Assembly (NCBI GenBank): GCA_947463125.1
Contig: CANHQZ010000012.1
Location: 1-50,514 of the forward strand
Reading direction: 5' to 3'
DNA length: 50,514 nucleotides
Origin: Flavobacteriales bacterium
GTDB lineage: Bacteria > Bacteroidota > Bacteroidia > NS11-12g > UBA955
In this document: piece by piece, positions 26,550-35,379 of the stretch
Position numbering within the stretch: the first letter of the stretch is position 1
How the letters are laid out: every line of letters starts with the position of its first letter
The notes under the pieces: model-generated
Seen by the model: the letters and a program-made list of their open reading frames with translations, nothing else
Told to the model about the DNA's origin: nothing
Databases searched by the model: none
Made by a program: the position numbers and the translations under genes

Positions 26550-27466
26550 AAACCGGCCTTGGGTGGAGGTTGCTGAAATGGTTCCTGATCGGAGCGTGTT
26601 TTTTCTGGATTTTCAATTTACTGAAAGGGGGCATCCCTGAACCCAAGGCAGTATGGCAAGCCATTACATCCATTCCATGGTACTGGCACGCTGCAGCCCT
26701 TGTATCTGCTTCGGCCAACTGGTGGCTGGAGGCCGTAAAGTGGCGGCTGCTGGTTTCAAATCTTGAAAAAATCCGTTTTGCCGCTGCGATAAAAGGGCTG
26801 CTGGCAGGGGCCGCTGCCAACAATGTAATCCCATTCCGCGTGGGCGAATTTCTGGGTAGGGTGATGTACCTGAAAGAAGAAAACAGGCCGGCAGCTTTGC
26901 TTAACAACTACTTTGGTGCCACCTGCCAAACCCTGGTAACCCTAATTGCAGGGATTCCGGCAGCCTATGCCCTGCTGGGTAAGGAAGCAGAAACGTATGG
27001 CCGCAACAGTGTGTTGTACATCCTACCGCTGATTTTGTTGCTGGGAATTGGCTGGTTTATGGTTAAAAACCGCGCAAAAAAACCGGCCTGGCTGGAAAAA
27101 TGGCTCATGGGTCTAAAGCACTTTTCAGGAAGACAAATCGCGGGAACTTTTGTTCTTTCCATGCTTCGTTACCTGGTTTTTGGCGGATTCTATGCTTTTT
27201 TCATTGTACAATTTCAGCTTGCAGAAATTCCAACCGCACTCACAGGCGTGGCCTGCATTTTCTTTATACAAACTTTCACCCCCGGCATGATATACACCGA
27301 TGCAGCCGTAAGGCTGAGTCTGCCCATGCTCGTTTTCACGGTTACCGATGCACAAAAGCCTTTGCTACTGGGAATTGCCGTAATTAACTATTTTTACAAT
27401 GTATTACTGCCCGCATTCGCCGGACTTATTGTATTCATTTTTCACAAATGGAAACCACAGCGTTAA
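26546..27466 (+). CDS. Flippase-like membrane protein (UPF0104/LPG-synthase TM family), copy 2
   Basis: A 306-residue multi-helix membrane protein (about eight helices). It is related in layout to the gene at 25066 but clearly diverged: WWLEAVKWRLLV replaces HWLRGYRWNML, and GAAANNVIPFRVGEFLGRVMYL replaces the SGYLINVATSRGGEVVRC block. The late segment QTFTPGMIYTDAAVR differs from copy 1. Its ATG overlaps the heptose enzyme's stop, and the GT2 gene starts 19 bases inside its 3' end. Two such proteins around one heptose-activating gene suggest transport of different envelope intermediates; this is inference. Confidence 0.83.
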   Translation: MKTGLGWRLLKWFLIGACFFWIFNLLKGGIPEPKAVWQAITSIPWYWHAAALVSASANWWLEAVKWRLLVSNLEKIRFAAAIKGLLAGAAANNVIPFRVGEFLGRVMYLKEENRPAALLNNYFGATCQTLVTLIAGIPAAYALLGKEAETYGRNSVLYILPLILLLGIGWFMVKNRAKKPAWLEKWLMGLKHFSGRQIAGTFVLSMLRYLVFGGFYAFFIVQFQLAEIPTALTGVACIFFIQTFTPGMIYTDAAVRLSLPMLVFTVTDAQKPLLLGIAVINYFYNVLLPAFAGLIVFIFHKWKPQR

Positions 27467-28569
27467 TAAACATCTGCGCTGCTGCGCTGGTAATAGCAGG
27501 TTTCTTAAGCCTCGGTATTCCAGTTTTCCTTTACCGCACACCCTCAAATGAAGCTGAAAAAGCGGTGCCGGAAACGGCCTTTTCCATGGTGGTGGCGTTC
27601 CGTAACGAAGCCGGCTGCCTGCCGGCATTGTTTGAATCAATACTTGAGGTACATTATCCTCATCATCTCATAGAGCTTGTGCTGTGCAACGACCACAGCG
27701 ATGATGACAGCAAAGATCGGGTCCTTGCATTTCAAAAAACGGCTCCATTCCGGGTGGTTTATTGCGAAAACACGAATGAAACAGGTAAAAAAGCAGCCCT
27801 GCAAACCGCGGTTAAAAACAGCAGTTTTGATACCCTATTTTTTACCGATGCCGATTGCCTTATTCCGCCGAATCTGTTTAATAGTTTAAATAACAACCTT
27901 ATAAAGAGTGGTGCAGTGCTTATTTCAGGTCCAATACGGTACTTCGGCGATGCATCTTTAATACATCAATATCAATGCATGGAAAGTGCAGTACTCATGG
28001 CACTTACAGCCGATGCTTTCAGAAAGAAAAATGCACTGATGGCCAATGGAGCGAATATGTGCGTTAAAAAATCTGTTTTCCTACAAGCCCAACAAGTTCG
28101 GGAAGACCTGAATATTCCCGGGGGTGATGATGTTTTTCTGTTAGAATATGCAATGCAAAAGCTTCAGACGGGATGCATATTCACCGGATCGCCTGAAAAC
28201 ATGGTTCAAACACGCTCGGAAAGTACCTGGTCAAGTTTAATGCATCAGCGAATTCGCTGGGCGCATAAGGTCCGCTTTCAAAAAGGTATTTCCGGAAAGA
28301 TATGGCAGTTTTTTTCACTGGCATTTTCCATTATTTATATCGTATCTATATGCCTTATTCCCTTTACAGGGTGGACTGCTGCTGCCATCATGGTTTTCGG
28401 GAAAATGACCGCTGATGTGGCAATACAAATGAAAATTTCACCGGCATTTTTATACAAAATAAACGTGTTTCATATTGCTGTATTTTCTATTCTCCAGGTA
28501 TTTATCATTTTCTACACCGGCGTTTGCGCGCGCTTTGGAGGATACGTTTGGAAGGGCAGAGAGTATTAA
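27448..28569 (+). CDS. GT2 family glycosyltransferase
   Basis: A 373-residue membrane-associated GT2 enzyme. One N-terminal helix (about 5-27) anchors a catalytic domain with MVVAFRNEAGCLPALF, the DxD-type FFTDADCLIP, GDDVFLLEYAMQ, and the acceptor motif MHQRIRWAHK. Three helices form the C-terminus (about 290-365). The layout resembles processive or lipid-linked GT2 enzymes rather than soluble ones. It overlaps the end of the flippase-like gene by 19 bases, so it is the fifth member of the panD cluster. Donor and acceptor cannot be told from sequence. Confidence 0.88.
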   Translation: METTALINICAAALVIAGFLSLGIPVFLYRTPSNEAEKAVPETAFSMVVAFRNEAGCLPALFESILEVHYPHHLIELVLCNDHSDDDSKDRVLAFQKTAPFRVVYCENTNETGKKAALQTAVKNSSFDTLFFTDADCLIPPNLFNSLNNNLIKSGAVLISGPIRYFGDASLIHQYQCMESAVLMALTADAFRKKNALMANGANMCVKKSVFLQAQQVREDLNIPGGDDVFLLEYAMQKLQTGCIFTGSPENMVQTRSESTWSSLMHQRIRWAHKVRFQKGISGKIWQFFSLAFSIIYIVSICLIPFTGWTAAAIMVFGKMTADVAIQMKISPAFLYKINVFHIAVFSILQVFIIFYTGVCARFGGYVWKGREY

Positions 28570-28591
28570 TATATCCAAGTTTGCCGTGCAA

Positions 28592-31192
28592 ATGATTAAA
28601 TTCGCACCTATGCGCAGACTGGTTTTGGGGCTACTTGTTTTTTCTTCGCTGCAACTCCATGCACAGTTTGCTGATAGTTTCACCGATGGTGAACTGAATA
28701 ACAATCCCAAATGGATATACAATGCGGGGGATTTTGAGGTTTTATCCGGAAGGTTAAAAACCCTGAATGCTAATGGCGGAGCAGTCAAATACGGCATTTC
28801 TTCGCTCGTAAATTATGATTCTGCAGAAATTTATGCCTGGGAATTTCAATGTGGAATTAACCCCAGCAGCGCTAATTATACCGAGTTCTGGATAGCAGCT
28901 GATTCCTTCGTGGAGAGGGCCAGAAACGGGTATTTCATCCGCGCCGGAAACACCAAAGATGAAATCAGTTTATACAAAATGGTGAACGGTGTGGCCACAG
29001 AAATTATATCAGGTGCAGACGGTGAACTGAATAAAACCAATAATTATTACCGGGTTTGGCTGGAAAGAAAAGGCGATTCCATTGCACTGTACAGAAAAGA
29101 CCTCGTAACTACCACCACCGCAAGGGAAGGAACCATTTTTGAAAAAGGCCTGAAAGGCGGAAAATATGCAGGAATTCACATTATCCAAAACGGAACTACC
29201 GCCATCGGAAAGCACTTTTTTGACAATATTTATATTGGAAATAAAATTAAAGATACGGTAGCACCGCGCATGGTTTATGCCGATTTTATTTATCCCAATA
29301 AAGTCGCTGTTACCTTCAGCGAACCTGTAAAAAACATGTTACCTTCTCAGTTTTCGATGTCTGTAGATGGCACATTGCAGGGAATTCCGGCCATGGTATT
29401 TCCGGATGTGAACGCACCGGAAAAGTGCATTATCCAATTTTCTCAGAACATTAAAACCAATGCAAACTGTGTGCTTAACAACCAGGGTACTGCAGATATT
29501 TCTGATAATTTATCTTTATTAAATAGCAAAAGTTTCATTTCGCTTTTTGCAGATACGGCTGTACTAAATGACCTGGTTTTTACCGAAATTATGGCCACAC
29601 CCTCTCCTGCTGCAGGCTTTCTGCCGGAAGAAGAGTATGTGGAATTGTATAACCGGTCAGGAAAATGGATTTCCTTAAAAAATTATACACTTAGTGATAA
29701 AAGCAGCAAGGTTTCGCTGCCGGATTCGGTAATTGCGCCCTACAGCTATTTTACCATTTCAAAAAACACAGCCTTGAAGCTGGATACACTTGGCAAATGG
29801 GTGGGTGTAAGCACATTGCCGTCCCTCAACAACGACGGGGATTTTCTGACCATATTCAACCACAGAAACGAAAAAATATGCGCCGTAGATTACACCTCAG
29901 CCTGGCACACCGATGCGCTGAAATCAAAAGGCGGCTGGAGTTTAGAGCGCATAGACACCGCATATTATTGTATTGACGACAATAACTGGAGAAGCAACCA
30001 GGGCATGGGTGGAACACCTGGTCAACCCAACTCTGTTGCCGGCAGTATAACAACTCCTGAGACCTTTTTGAGCCATGTGTACATGCCTCAGCCGGATGTA
30101 ACCCAACTGCACTTCAGCGCGCCGGTAGACAGCGCCTCAGCTTTTACACTCACCCATTACACGCTTGAATCCAGTGGTGAAAATCCGTTCAGGGTGGCAG
30201 AAATCAGTCAAAACAACAAAGTGGTTTCCTTGAAATGGCTGAATTATTTTACACCCAACAAAACAGAACAGATTACCGTAAGCAACCTTAAAAGCTGCGG
30301 TGCTGCTGTTTTCCCCACGGAAACCCTGTCTTTCGGAAGACCCGATACAGCCCGGGAAATCAGTGGTATTTTTATCAATGAGATCCTGTTTGATCCCGTT
30401 GGCGATGGATTTGATTATCTGGAGATTTACAACGCAGGAAACCGCATTGCTGATTTAAAGAACATTGCTTTGGCCGGCATCAATGATACTGGTGGCATTG
30501 CAACCGTATCCGACTACATGGAAGAACGGATATTGTTGCCCGGACAATATCTCGCCGTTTCCGAAGGTCCGTCCCAGATCCGAAAGCAATATCCACGACA
30601 CGATAAGAAAGCGCTGCAATTCCTGGCAGATATGCCCACGATGTCCAATGACAAGGGAGACATTAAACTCATCAGCAGGCTGGGAAAAACCCTGGACAGC
30701 TTTGCCTATGACGATGGTTTTCACAGTCCGGTTATTGCCAATAAAGACGGCGTGGCACTGGAAAAGACACAACCTGATGCGCCTTCCAACAACAAACAGT
30801 ACTGGACATCTGCCACATCCGCTGCGGGTTACGGAACGCCGGGAGAGCCCAATTCCCATCTGAATCTTTTTGTGACAGATACCCGAAAATATTTTCTGTT
30901 GCTGACAGAAACCATTACCCCGAATAATGATGGCGACAACGATTTACTGAAAATACAGTGCAGGTTACCCGAACCCGGCTACTGGCTTACCATGCGCATT
31001 TTCAATGAGAACGGATTCCCCGTGGCTTCCCCTTTTCAGAATTATTCCGTGGATAGTGATGCCATTATTCAGTGGGATGGTAATATGAACGGACGTGTTA
31101 TACCGGCAGGCAATTACGTTATCAAATTAGAAGCCTTCAGCGAAAATGGCAACACAGTCAGGGGTAAGCTGACTTTTTCCGTAAACCGCTAA
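28592..31192 (+). CDS. Secreted protein with two lamin-tail domains
   Basis: An 866-residue exported protein. Start ATG 28592 (MIKFAPMRRLVL...) or ATG 28610 gives a signal peptide ending in LQLHAQ; the longer frame from 28475 overlaps the preceding gene and is not preferred. Residues of about 20-210 are a concanavalin/LamG-like beta sandwich (FADSFTDGELNNNPKW). Two lamin-tail (LTD) domains follow: near residues 326-486 (LVFTEIMATPSP, EEYVELYNRS, GGTPGQPNS) and 590-760 (IFINEILFDPVGDGFDYLEIYN, GYGTPGEPNS). The last 90 residues (ITPNNDGDNDLL ... GRVIPAGNYVIKLEAF) form a FlgD/gliding-type C-terminal domain, a likely T9SS signal. LTD repeats occur in Bacteroidota surface proteins, often near nucleases, but no catalytic site is visible here. 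Confidence 0.85.
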   Translation: MIKFAPMRRLVLGLLVFSSLQLHAQFADSFTDGELNNNPKWIYNAGDFEVLSGRLKTLNANGGAVKYGISSLVNYDSAEIYAWEFQCGINPSSANYTEFWIAADSFVERARNGYFIRAGNTKDEISLYKMVNGVATEIISGADGELNKTNNYYRVWLERKGDSIALYRKDLVTTTTAREGTIFEKGLKGGKYAGIHIIQNGTTAIGKHFFDNIYIGNKIKDTVAPRMVYADFIYPNKVAVTFSEPVKNMLPSQFSMSVDGTLQGIPAMVFPDVNAPEKCIIQFSQNIKTNANCVLNNQGTADISDNLSLLNSKSFISLFADTAVLNDLVFTEIMATPSPAAGFLPEEEYVELYNRSGKWISLKNYTLSDKSSKVSLPDSVIAPYSYFTISKNTALKLDTLGKWVGVSTLPSLNNDGDFLTIFNHRNEKICAVDYTSAWHTDALKSKGGWSLERIDTAYYCIDDNNWRSNQGMGGTPGQPNSVAGSITTPETFLSHVYMPQPDVTQLHFSAPVDSASAFTLTHYTLESSGENPFRVAEISQNNKVVSLKWLNYFTPNKTEQITVSNLKSCGAAVFPTETLSFGRPDTAREISGIFINEILFDPVGDGFDYLEIYNAGNRIADLKNIALAGINDTGGIATVSDYMEERILLPGQYLAVSEGPSQIRKQYPRHDKKALQFLADMPTMSNDKGDIKLISRLGKTLDSFAYDDGFHSPVIANKDGVALEKTQPDAPSNNKQYWTSATSAAGYGTPGEPNSHLNLFVTDTRKYFLLLTETITPNNDGDNDLLKIQCRLPEPGYWLTMRIFNENGFPVASPFQNYSVDSDAIIQWDGNMNGRVIPAGNYVIKLEAFSENGNTVRGKLTFSVNR

Positions 31193-31196
31193 AACC

Positions 31197-31997
31197 ATGA
31201 ATCCACCATTGCGGCAAGAATGGATAAATGCACTGGCACCTGTTTTGGGACCGGAGGAAACCGAAGCCTGCTTCAGAATCTATGCAGCCTGGCTGAAAGA
31301 CAAAAACCAGGAAATGCAGCAAACGTCCATGGAGGACGTAATACGTCGATTGCGCAGGCATGAACCCATACAATATGTGCTTGGGGAAGCCTGGTTCTAT
31401 GGCATGGCTTTTATGGTAAACAAACACACACTGATTCCAAGGCCGGAAACCGAAGAACTCTGTGACATGATTATTAAATCAAACGCAGGTGAAAACCTGC
31501 GCATACTGGACGTTGGAACCGGAAGCGGTTGCATTCCGGTAACCCTGCTGAAACATAAAATCCACTGGACGGCAACAGCGCTGGATATAGACCGCGAAGC
31601 CTTGGCCATAGCCGAAAAGAATGCGCAAATACAAGGGGTTTCAGAGCGCATTTCCTTTAAACAGGCCGATTTCATTAACGGTTTTTCATCTGCGGATAAA
31701 TGGGATCTTATTGTATCCAACCCGCCTTACATCAACATGGCTGAAAAGGCTACAATGGAAAGCAATGTGCTGGACTGGGAACCACACACTGCGCTGTTTC
31801 CAAAAGGAAATGATGCTTTGATTTTTTATAAAAAACTGGCTGACTTATTGTACCGCCAAAACAGCAACTGTGTATTATGGGCAGAAATAAACAGTGCGCT
31901 TGCTGAAGAAACCCTGCATATTTTTAATGGATTCCGTTTCAAAAAACTGATAAAAGATATGAGCGGAAAATTGCGGTTTCTGCAGGTGATTACATAA
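31197..31997 (+). CDS. prmC: Release-factor glutamine methyltransferase PrmC
   Basis: A 266-residue class I SAM methyltransferase. The substrate-loop motif is NPPY at residues 175-178, with the SAM site ILDVGTGSGCIPVTLL and the conserved LIPRPETEEL just before it. PrmC methylates the GGQ glutamine of RF1 and RF2. It starts four bases after the lamin-tail gene, so it may share its transcript, and it ends at a strong hairpin terminator. Confidence 0.94.
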   Translation: MNPPLRQEWINALAPVLGPEETEACFRIYAAWLKDKNQEMQQTSMEDVIRRLRRHEPIQYVLGEAWFYGMAFMVNKHTLIPRPETEELCDMIIKSNAGENLRILDVGTGSGCIPVTLLKHKIHWTATALDIDREALAIAEKNAQIQGVSERISFKQADFINGFSSADKWDLIVSNPPYINMAEKATMESNVLDWEPHTALFPKGNDALIFYKKLADLLYRQNSNCVLWAEINSALAEETLHIFNGFRFKKLIKDMSGKLRFLQVIT

Positions 31998-32024
31998 AAA
32001 AAGGGGCACGGAGCCCCTTTAATT
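31998..32024. terminator. Bidirectional rho-independent terminator
   Basis: Stem AAAGGGGC/GCCCCTTT with a five-base loop (32000-32020), flanked by A-rich and T-rich tracts, between the convergent prmC and AT-hook genes. It serves prmC and perhaps both. Confidence 0.85.
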
Positions 32025-32042
32025 TTGAATGCTTTTTAAAAC

Positions 32043-32705
32043 TTATTTAGCCAGCGAAATTCCGTCTTTAACTTTTTTCAGTTCACCGCTTTTGTAAATC
32101 TGGGTGAGGGTTGTATACATACCCTGATAAAAACGCTTTTTATCGGTTTCGCCGCTGTTTGCGAACAATGCAGATATAAGCTCAGAAGACTTAACGGTTT
32201 TGGGAGCAGATTTCATAAAGTCCAGAATCATGCTCTTTTTGGTAGGCTGACCTTTACGGGGTCTTCCACCGCGCTTTTTGGCGTTCTTGGGCGGTCTTCC
32301 GCGACGCGCTGCAGGCTTGGCGGCAGCGGGGCGACCCGGCTTTCTTCCGCGTTTTGCCGGACGGCCCGGACGACGGCGCTTGGCCTTCATGCGTTCCTTC
32401 AGCTTCTCTATTTTTTTGGCAGCTTTCGCCTCAGCCTTTTCTATGGTTTTGGCAGCCTTGGCTTCCATTTTTGCAAGCTGCTTGTCAGCAGCAGCCTTAG
32501 CTTTCTTGAGGGCTGTTGCCATTGCCTTCATTTGTTTTTCGATGGCTTCGAAAACATTTATTTCAGGCTTTGCGGCCCTACGACCACGTTTCTTGCCCTG
32601 TACTTTATTTTTTGATCCTGGTTTACGCCCTCTTTTTTTGGGCTCAGAAGCCCCTGCCGGTGGCGTTGCCACAGCTTTGGTAACTGCTTTTGGTTTGCGT
32701 GCCAT
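32043..32705 (-). CDS. AT-hook / histone H1-like DNA-binding protein with a winged-helix-like C-terminus
   Basis: A 220-residue, highly basic protein. AT-hook cores appear at residues of about 24-32, 39-43, 111-118, 118-127, 134-140 and 145-151 (for example KRGRKPGRP and RRGRPPK). Between residues 50 and 108 lies a long Lys/Ala/Glu-rich segment that should form a coiled coil or a charged single helix. Residues of about 157-220 (SMILDFMKSAPKTVKS... KKVKDGISLAK) look like a winged-helix domain: three helices and a wing. The layout matches a nucleoid-organising, H1-like protein binding AT-rich minor grooves. Its own upstream spacer is the most AT-rich stretch I see here. A one-mismatch -7 box (AATTTTTG, 32734-32741) lies upstream. 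Not recognised as a characterised family. Confidence 0.8.
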   Translation of the reverse strand: MARKPKAVTKAVATPPAGASEPKKRGRKPGSKNKVQGKKRGRRAAKPEINVFEAIEKQMKAMATALKKAKAAADKQLAKMEAKAAKTIEKAEAKAAKKIEKLKERMKAKRRRPGRPAKRGRKPGRPAAAKPAARRGRPPKNAKKRGGRPRKGQPTKKSMILDFMKSAPKTVKSSELISALFANSGETDKKRFYQGMYTTLTQIYKSGELKKVKDGISLAK

Positions 32706-33064
32706 ATTATTTTTTATTGTTTAAATGGTCCTGCAAAAATTGCACTATTTTTTTGCATTACAAAGTAATTATTAAAAAAACACATAATTATTTTGTCATG
32801 ATTTTTAATTTAATCATTTAAAATATCGTATAACATTGTTATTCTTTATTTTAAGTTCAAATTAAATCAGCTACAAGGGAAATTTTTATGACACAATAAT
32901 GAAAATTTGTAAAACTATTTTTTCAGATTTATGTTTTCTCTTATTTAAAAAAATGATAATTGATATGATGCAGGTCATATCAACTTTATACTGCTATTTA
33001 CTTTTCATACATCGCAAATCGAATTAAAACTGACTTCCATAAATATCTTACACGCTACTTATGG
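32706..33064. other. AT-rich intergenic spacer
   Basis: About 360 bases between the divergent AT-hook gene and dxs, with many A and T tracts, and no ORF, RNA gene or convincing hairpin. It is a plausible site for AT-hook binding and thus autoregulation or nucleoid looping; that is inference. Confidence 0.6.
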
Positions 33065-33072
33065 TAATTTTG
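33065..33072 (+). promoter_or_regulatory. -7 promoter box TAATTTTG
   Basis: Perfect -7 box, eight bases before the dxs TTG start; predicts a leader of only a few bases. Confidence 0.6.
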
Positions 33073-33080
33073 CAAACAGA

Positions 33081-34838
33081 TTGACGCTACTCCAAAACAT
33101 ACAAAAAGCCTCAGACGTATCCGGTCTTTCGGAGGATGCATTAAAAATCCTTTGCGATGAGTGCCGTCAGTACCTGATAGATACCATACTGCAACATGGC
33201 GGGCACTTTGCCGGAAATCTGGGAGTAGTGGAGCTTACTGTTGCCCTGCTGAAGGTATTTAATACAGATTCAGACAGAATAATTTGGGATGTAGGACACC
33301 AGAGCTATGCGTGGAAAGTGCTTACCGGCAGACGTGATTCCCTTGCCTCAATCCGCTCATACGGAGGCATTTCCGGCTTCCCCAGGCGCGGTGAGCACCC
33401 TGACGATCATTTTGGAACCGGACATTCCAGCACTGCTATTTCCGCCGCCATGGGAATGGCTGTGGCTGCAAAACTGCAAAACAACCCAATACCGGTTCAT
33501 ATTGCCGTAGTTGGTGATGGTGCCCTCAGCGGTGGAATGGCATTTGAGGCACTGAACAACGCTGCTGCATCAAAATCCAACCTGCTGATTATTGTCAATG
33601 ACAACCAAATCAGTATCGATGCCGGCACCGGCGCCATGAATGAACATCTGGCAAACATCAAACCGGGCGAACCCAACCTCTTTACCCAGCTTAATCTGGA
33701 TTATCACGGACCCGTGGATGGTCATAACCTGACCGAACTGACACATCAGCTTTCGCGCATGAAATCCATGCAGCACCCCAGAATTCTGCACATCAAAACC
33801 ATCAAGGGAAAGGGCTACGCACCTGCAGAAGCGGAACAGACCAAATGGCACAGCACTTCCAAATTTGTGAAAATTGACTCTCAAAAGTCCACACCGGTTC
33901 TAAAATGGCATGAAGCTGCAGGAAAAACCATGCTGGAAATTGCAGAAAAATTCCCGCAAACCACCGGCATTACACCGGCGATGCCCAGCGGCAGCGGCCT
34001 GATTGACTGTTTTGCCCGCCATCCAGACAGGTTTTTCGATACAGGCATTGCGGAACAGCACGCGGTTACTTTTGCAGCAGGTTTAGCTGCATCGGGCTTA
34101 AAGCCTTATCTGTTCATTTACTCTACATTTCTGCAACGCGGCTATGACCAGGTAATCCATGATATTGCCCTGCAAAATCTGCCTGTTGTGATTTGCATAG
34201 ACCGGGCCGGCCTCGTGGGCGAGGATGGCCCGACACACCACGGAGCCTTCGATATTCCCATGCTGCGCTGTATACCCGGAATACGGATGCTTGCGCCTGC
34301 CACAGGGCATGAATTACACAGCATGATGATGGAAGCCGTTCACGCAGATTATCCCGTAGCCATCAGATACCCCAAAGGGCCCGTGCCTGAATATAGCCGG
34401 GATCCGGGCGATAAAAACCTGTTGAACCACCCGGGTTTTTGCCTGCAAAAAGGAGAAAAAGTAGCTGTGTTAAGCACAGGCAATGCCACAAACCTTGTGC
34501 AGCAGGCTTTTCGGACCAACAAGCTTGACGCGGCTCACTACCATTTCCCCGTGGTAAACCTCCACGATGAAAAAATGGCAACAGATATCGCCGGCAAATT
34601 CACCCGCATTATCACGGTAGAAGACGGAGCCATTACAGGTGGTTTTGGAGAAGGCTGGTCAGAGGCTTTGCACAAAAAAGGTTTTTGCGGAAGCATTAAA
34701 CACCTGGGGATTCCCGATACTTTTATTACCCATGGCAGCAATGAAATATTGTATGATCTGTGCGGTTACTCGCCTGCCAAGATTGCCGAAACCATAACAG
34801 AAGCCTTACGTCAGGCTGCGGGTCCAGTTGTTGATTAA
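33081..34838 (+). CDS. dxs: 1-deoxy-D-xylulose-5-phosphate synthase DXS (short form)
   Basis: A 585-residue DXS, the entry enzyme of the methylerythritol-phosphate isoprenoid pathway. It has VWDVGHQSYAWK, the thiamine motif GDGALSGG...NDN, the catalytic Glu in TGIAEQHAVTFAAG, and DRAGLVGEDGPTHHG. Typical DXS is about 620-640 residues; between NDN and the LFTQLNLDY block only about 24 residues remain where the E. coli enzyme has about 55-60, so a flexible loop of about 34 residues is missing. Start is TTG 33081. The 3' end overlaps the convergent pabA-type gene by 33 bases. Confidence 0.94.
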   Translation: MTLLQNIQKASDVSGLSEDALKILCDECRQYLIDTILQHGGHFAGNLGVVELTVALLKVFNTDSDRIIWDVGHQSYAWKVLTGRRDSLASIRSYGGISGFPRRGEHPDDHFGTGHSSTAISAAMGMAVAAKLQNNPIPVHIAVVGDGALSGGMAFEALNNAAASKSNLLIIVNDNQISIDAGTGAMNEHLANIKPGEPNLFTQLNLDYHGPVDGHNLTELTHQLSRMKSMQHPRILHIKTIKGKGYAPAEAEQTKWHSTSKFVKIDSQKSTPVLKWHEAAGKTMLEIAEKFPQTTGITPAMPSGSGLIDCFARHPDRFFDTGIAEQHAVTFAAGLAASGLKPYLFIYSTFLQRGYDQVIHDIALQNLPVVICIDRAGLVGEDGPTHHGAFDIPMLRCIPGIRMLAPATGHELHSMMMEAVHADYPVAIRYPKGPVPEYSRDPGDKNLLNHPGFCLQKGEKVAVLSTGNATNLVQQAFRTNKLDAAHYHFPVVNLHDEKMATDIAGKFTRIITVEDGAITGGFGEGWSEALHKKGFCGSIKHLGIPDTFITHGSNEILYDLCGYSPAKIAETITEALRQAAGPVVD

Positions 34839-35375
34839 TGCCTGCCCATCCGGAGTCAACACACTCTCAGGATGAAACTGCACCCCCTGCACGGGCAGAA
34901 ACTTATGCCGTATCCCCATAATTTCGCCATTGCAATCCGCTATCACTTCCAGCGGCGAATCTTCAAGGATACCTTCCAAAACAAGGCTGTGATAACGCCC
35001 CACCTGCATGGGATTGGGTAAACCCGCAAAAACGCCCACGCCCTTATGCTGAACAGCATGCGCCTTGCCATGCACAGGCTCTGAAGCCCTTACGAGCCTG
35101 CATCCGTAATGCAAACCAATAGCCTGATGGCCCAGACAAACCCCTAGTACAGGCAATTTGTCTGCTACTGCTGACAGCACCTCCATCAGCCTGCCCGCCT
35201 CGCCGGGTGTGCATGGCCCGGGACTGATAACCAGTCCGCGGTACATCCCCTGCAGGATTTCCTCCGGATCCACATCATCATTGCGCCTTACCGTAACATC
35301 AGCACCGCTCAGAATGAGGTAATGCACCAGATTCCAGGTAAACGAATCGTAGTTGTCTATGAGCAGTACTTTCAT
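34806..35375 (-). CDS. Glutamine amidotransferase, PabA/TrpG type
   Basis: A 189-residue class I glutaminase that supplies ammonia to a chorismate-using partner. The catalytic triad is visible: Cys in GVCLGHQAIG, His and Glu in FHPESVLTP; MKVLLIDNYDSFTWNL and ISPGPCTPGEAG are typical of the family. Sequence alone cannot separate PabA (folate) from TrpG (tryptophan). It ends a three-gene minus operon and overlaps the dxs 3' end by 33 bases on the opposite strand. Its chorismate partner is not next door; the menF gene 4 kb away is a different enzyme. Confidence 0.93.
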   Translation of the reverse strand: MKVLLIDNYDSFTWNLVHYLILSGADVTVRRNDDVDPEEILQGMYRGLVISPGPCTPGEAGRLMEVLSAVADKLPVLGVCLGHQAIGLHYGCRLVRASEPVHGKAHAVQHKGVGVFAGLPNPMQVGRYHSLVLEGILEDSPLEVIADCNGEIMGIRHKFLPVQGVQFHPESVLTPDGQALINNWTRSLT

Positions 35376-35379
35376 GAAA

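Noticed and set aside
28475-28591. Longer start of the lamin-tail protein
   Set aside because: This part overlaps the GT2 gene and has no signal peptide; ATG 28592 or 28610 gives one.
32278-32724. Plus-strand ORF opposite the AT-hook gene
   Set aside because: It is the mirror of a highly repetitive basic coding sequence and has no independent start context; the minus-strand gene is well supported.
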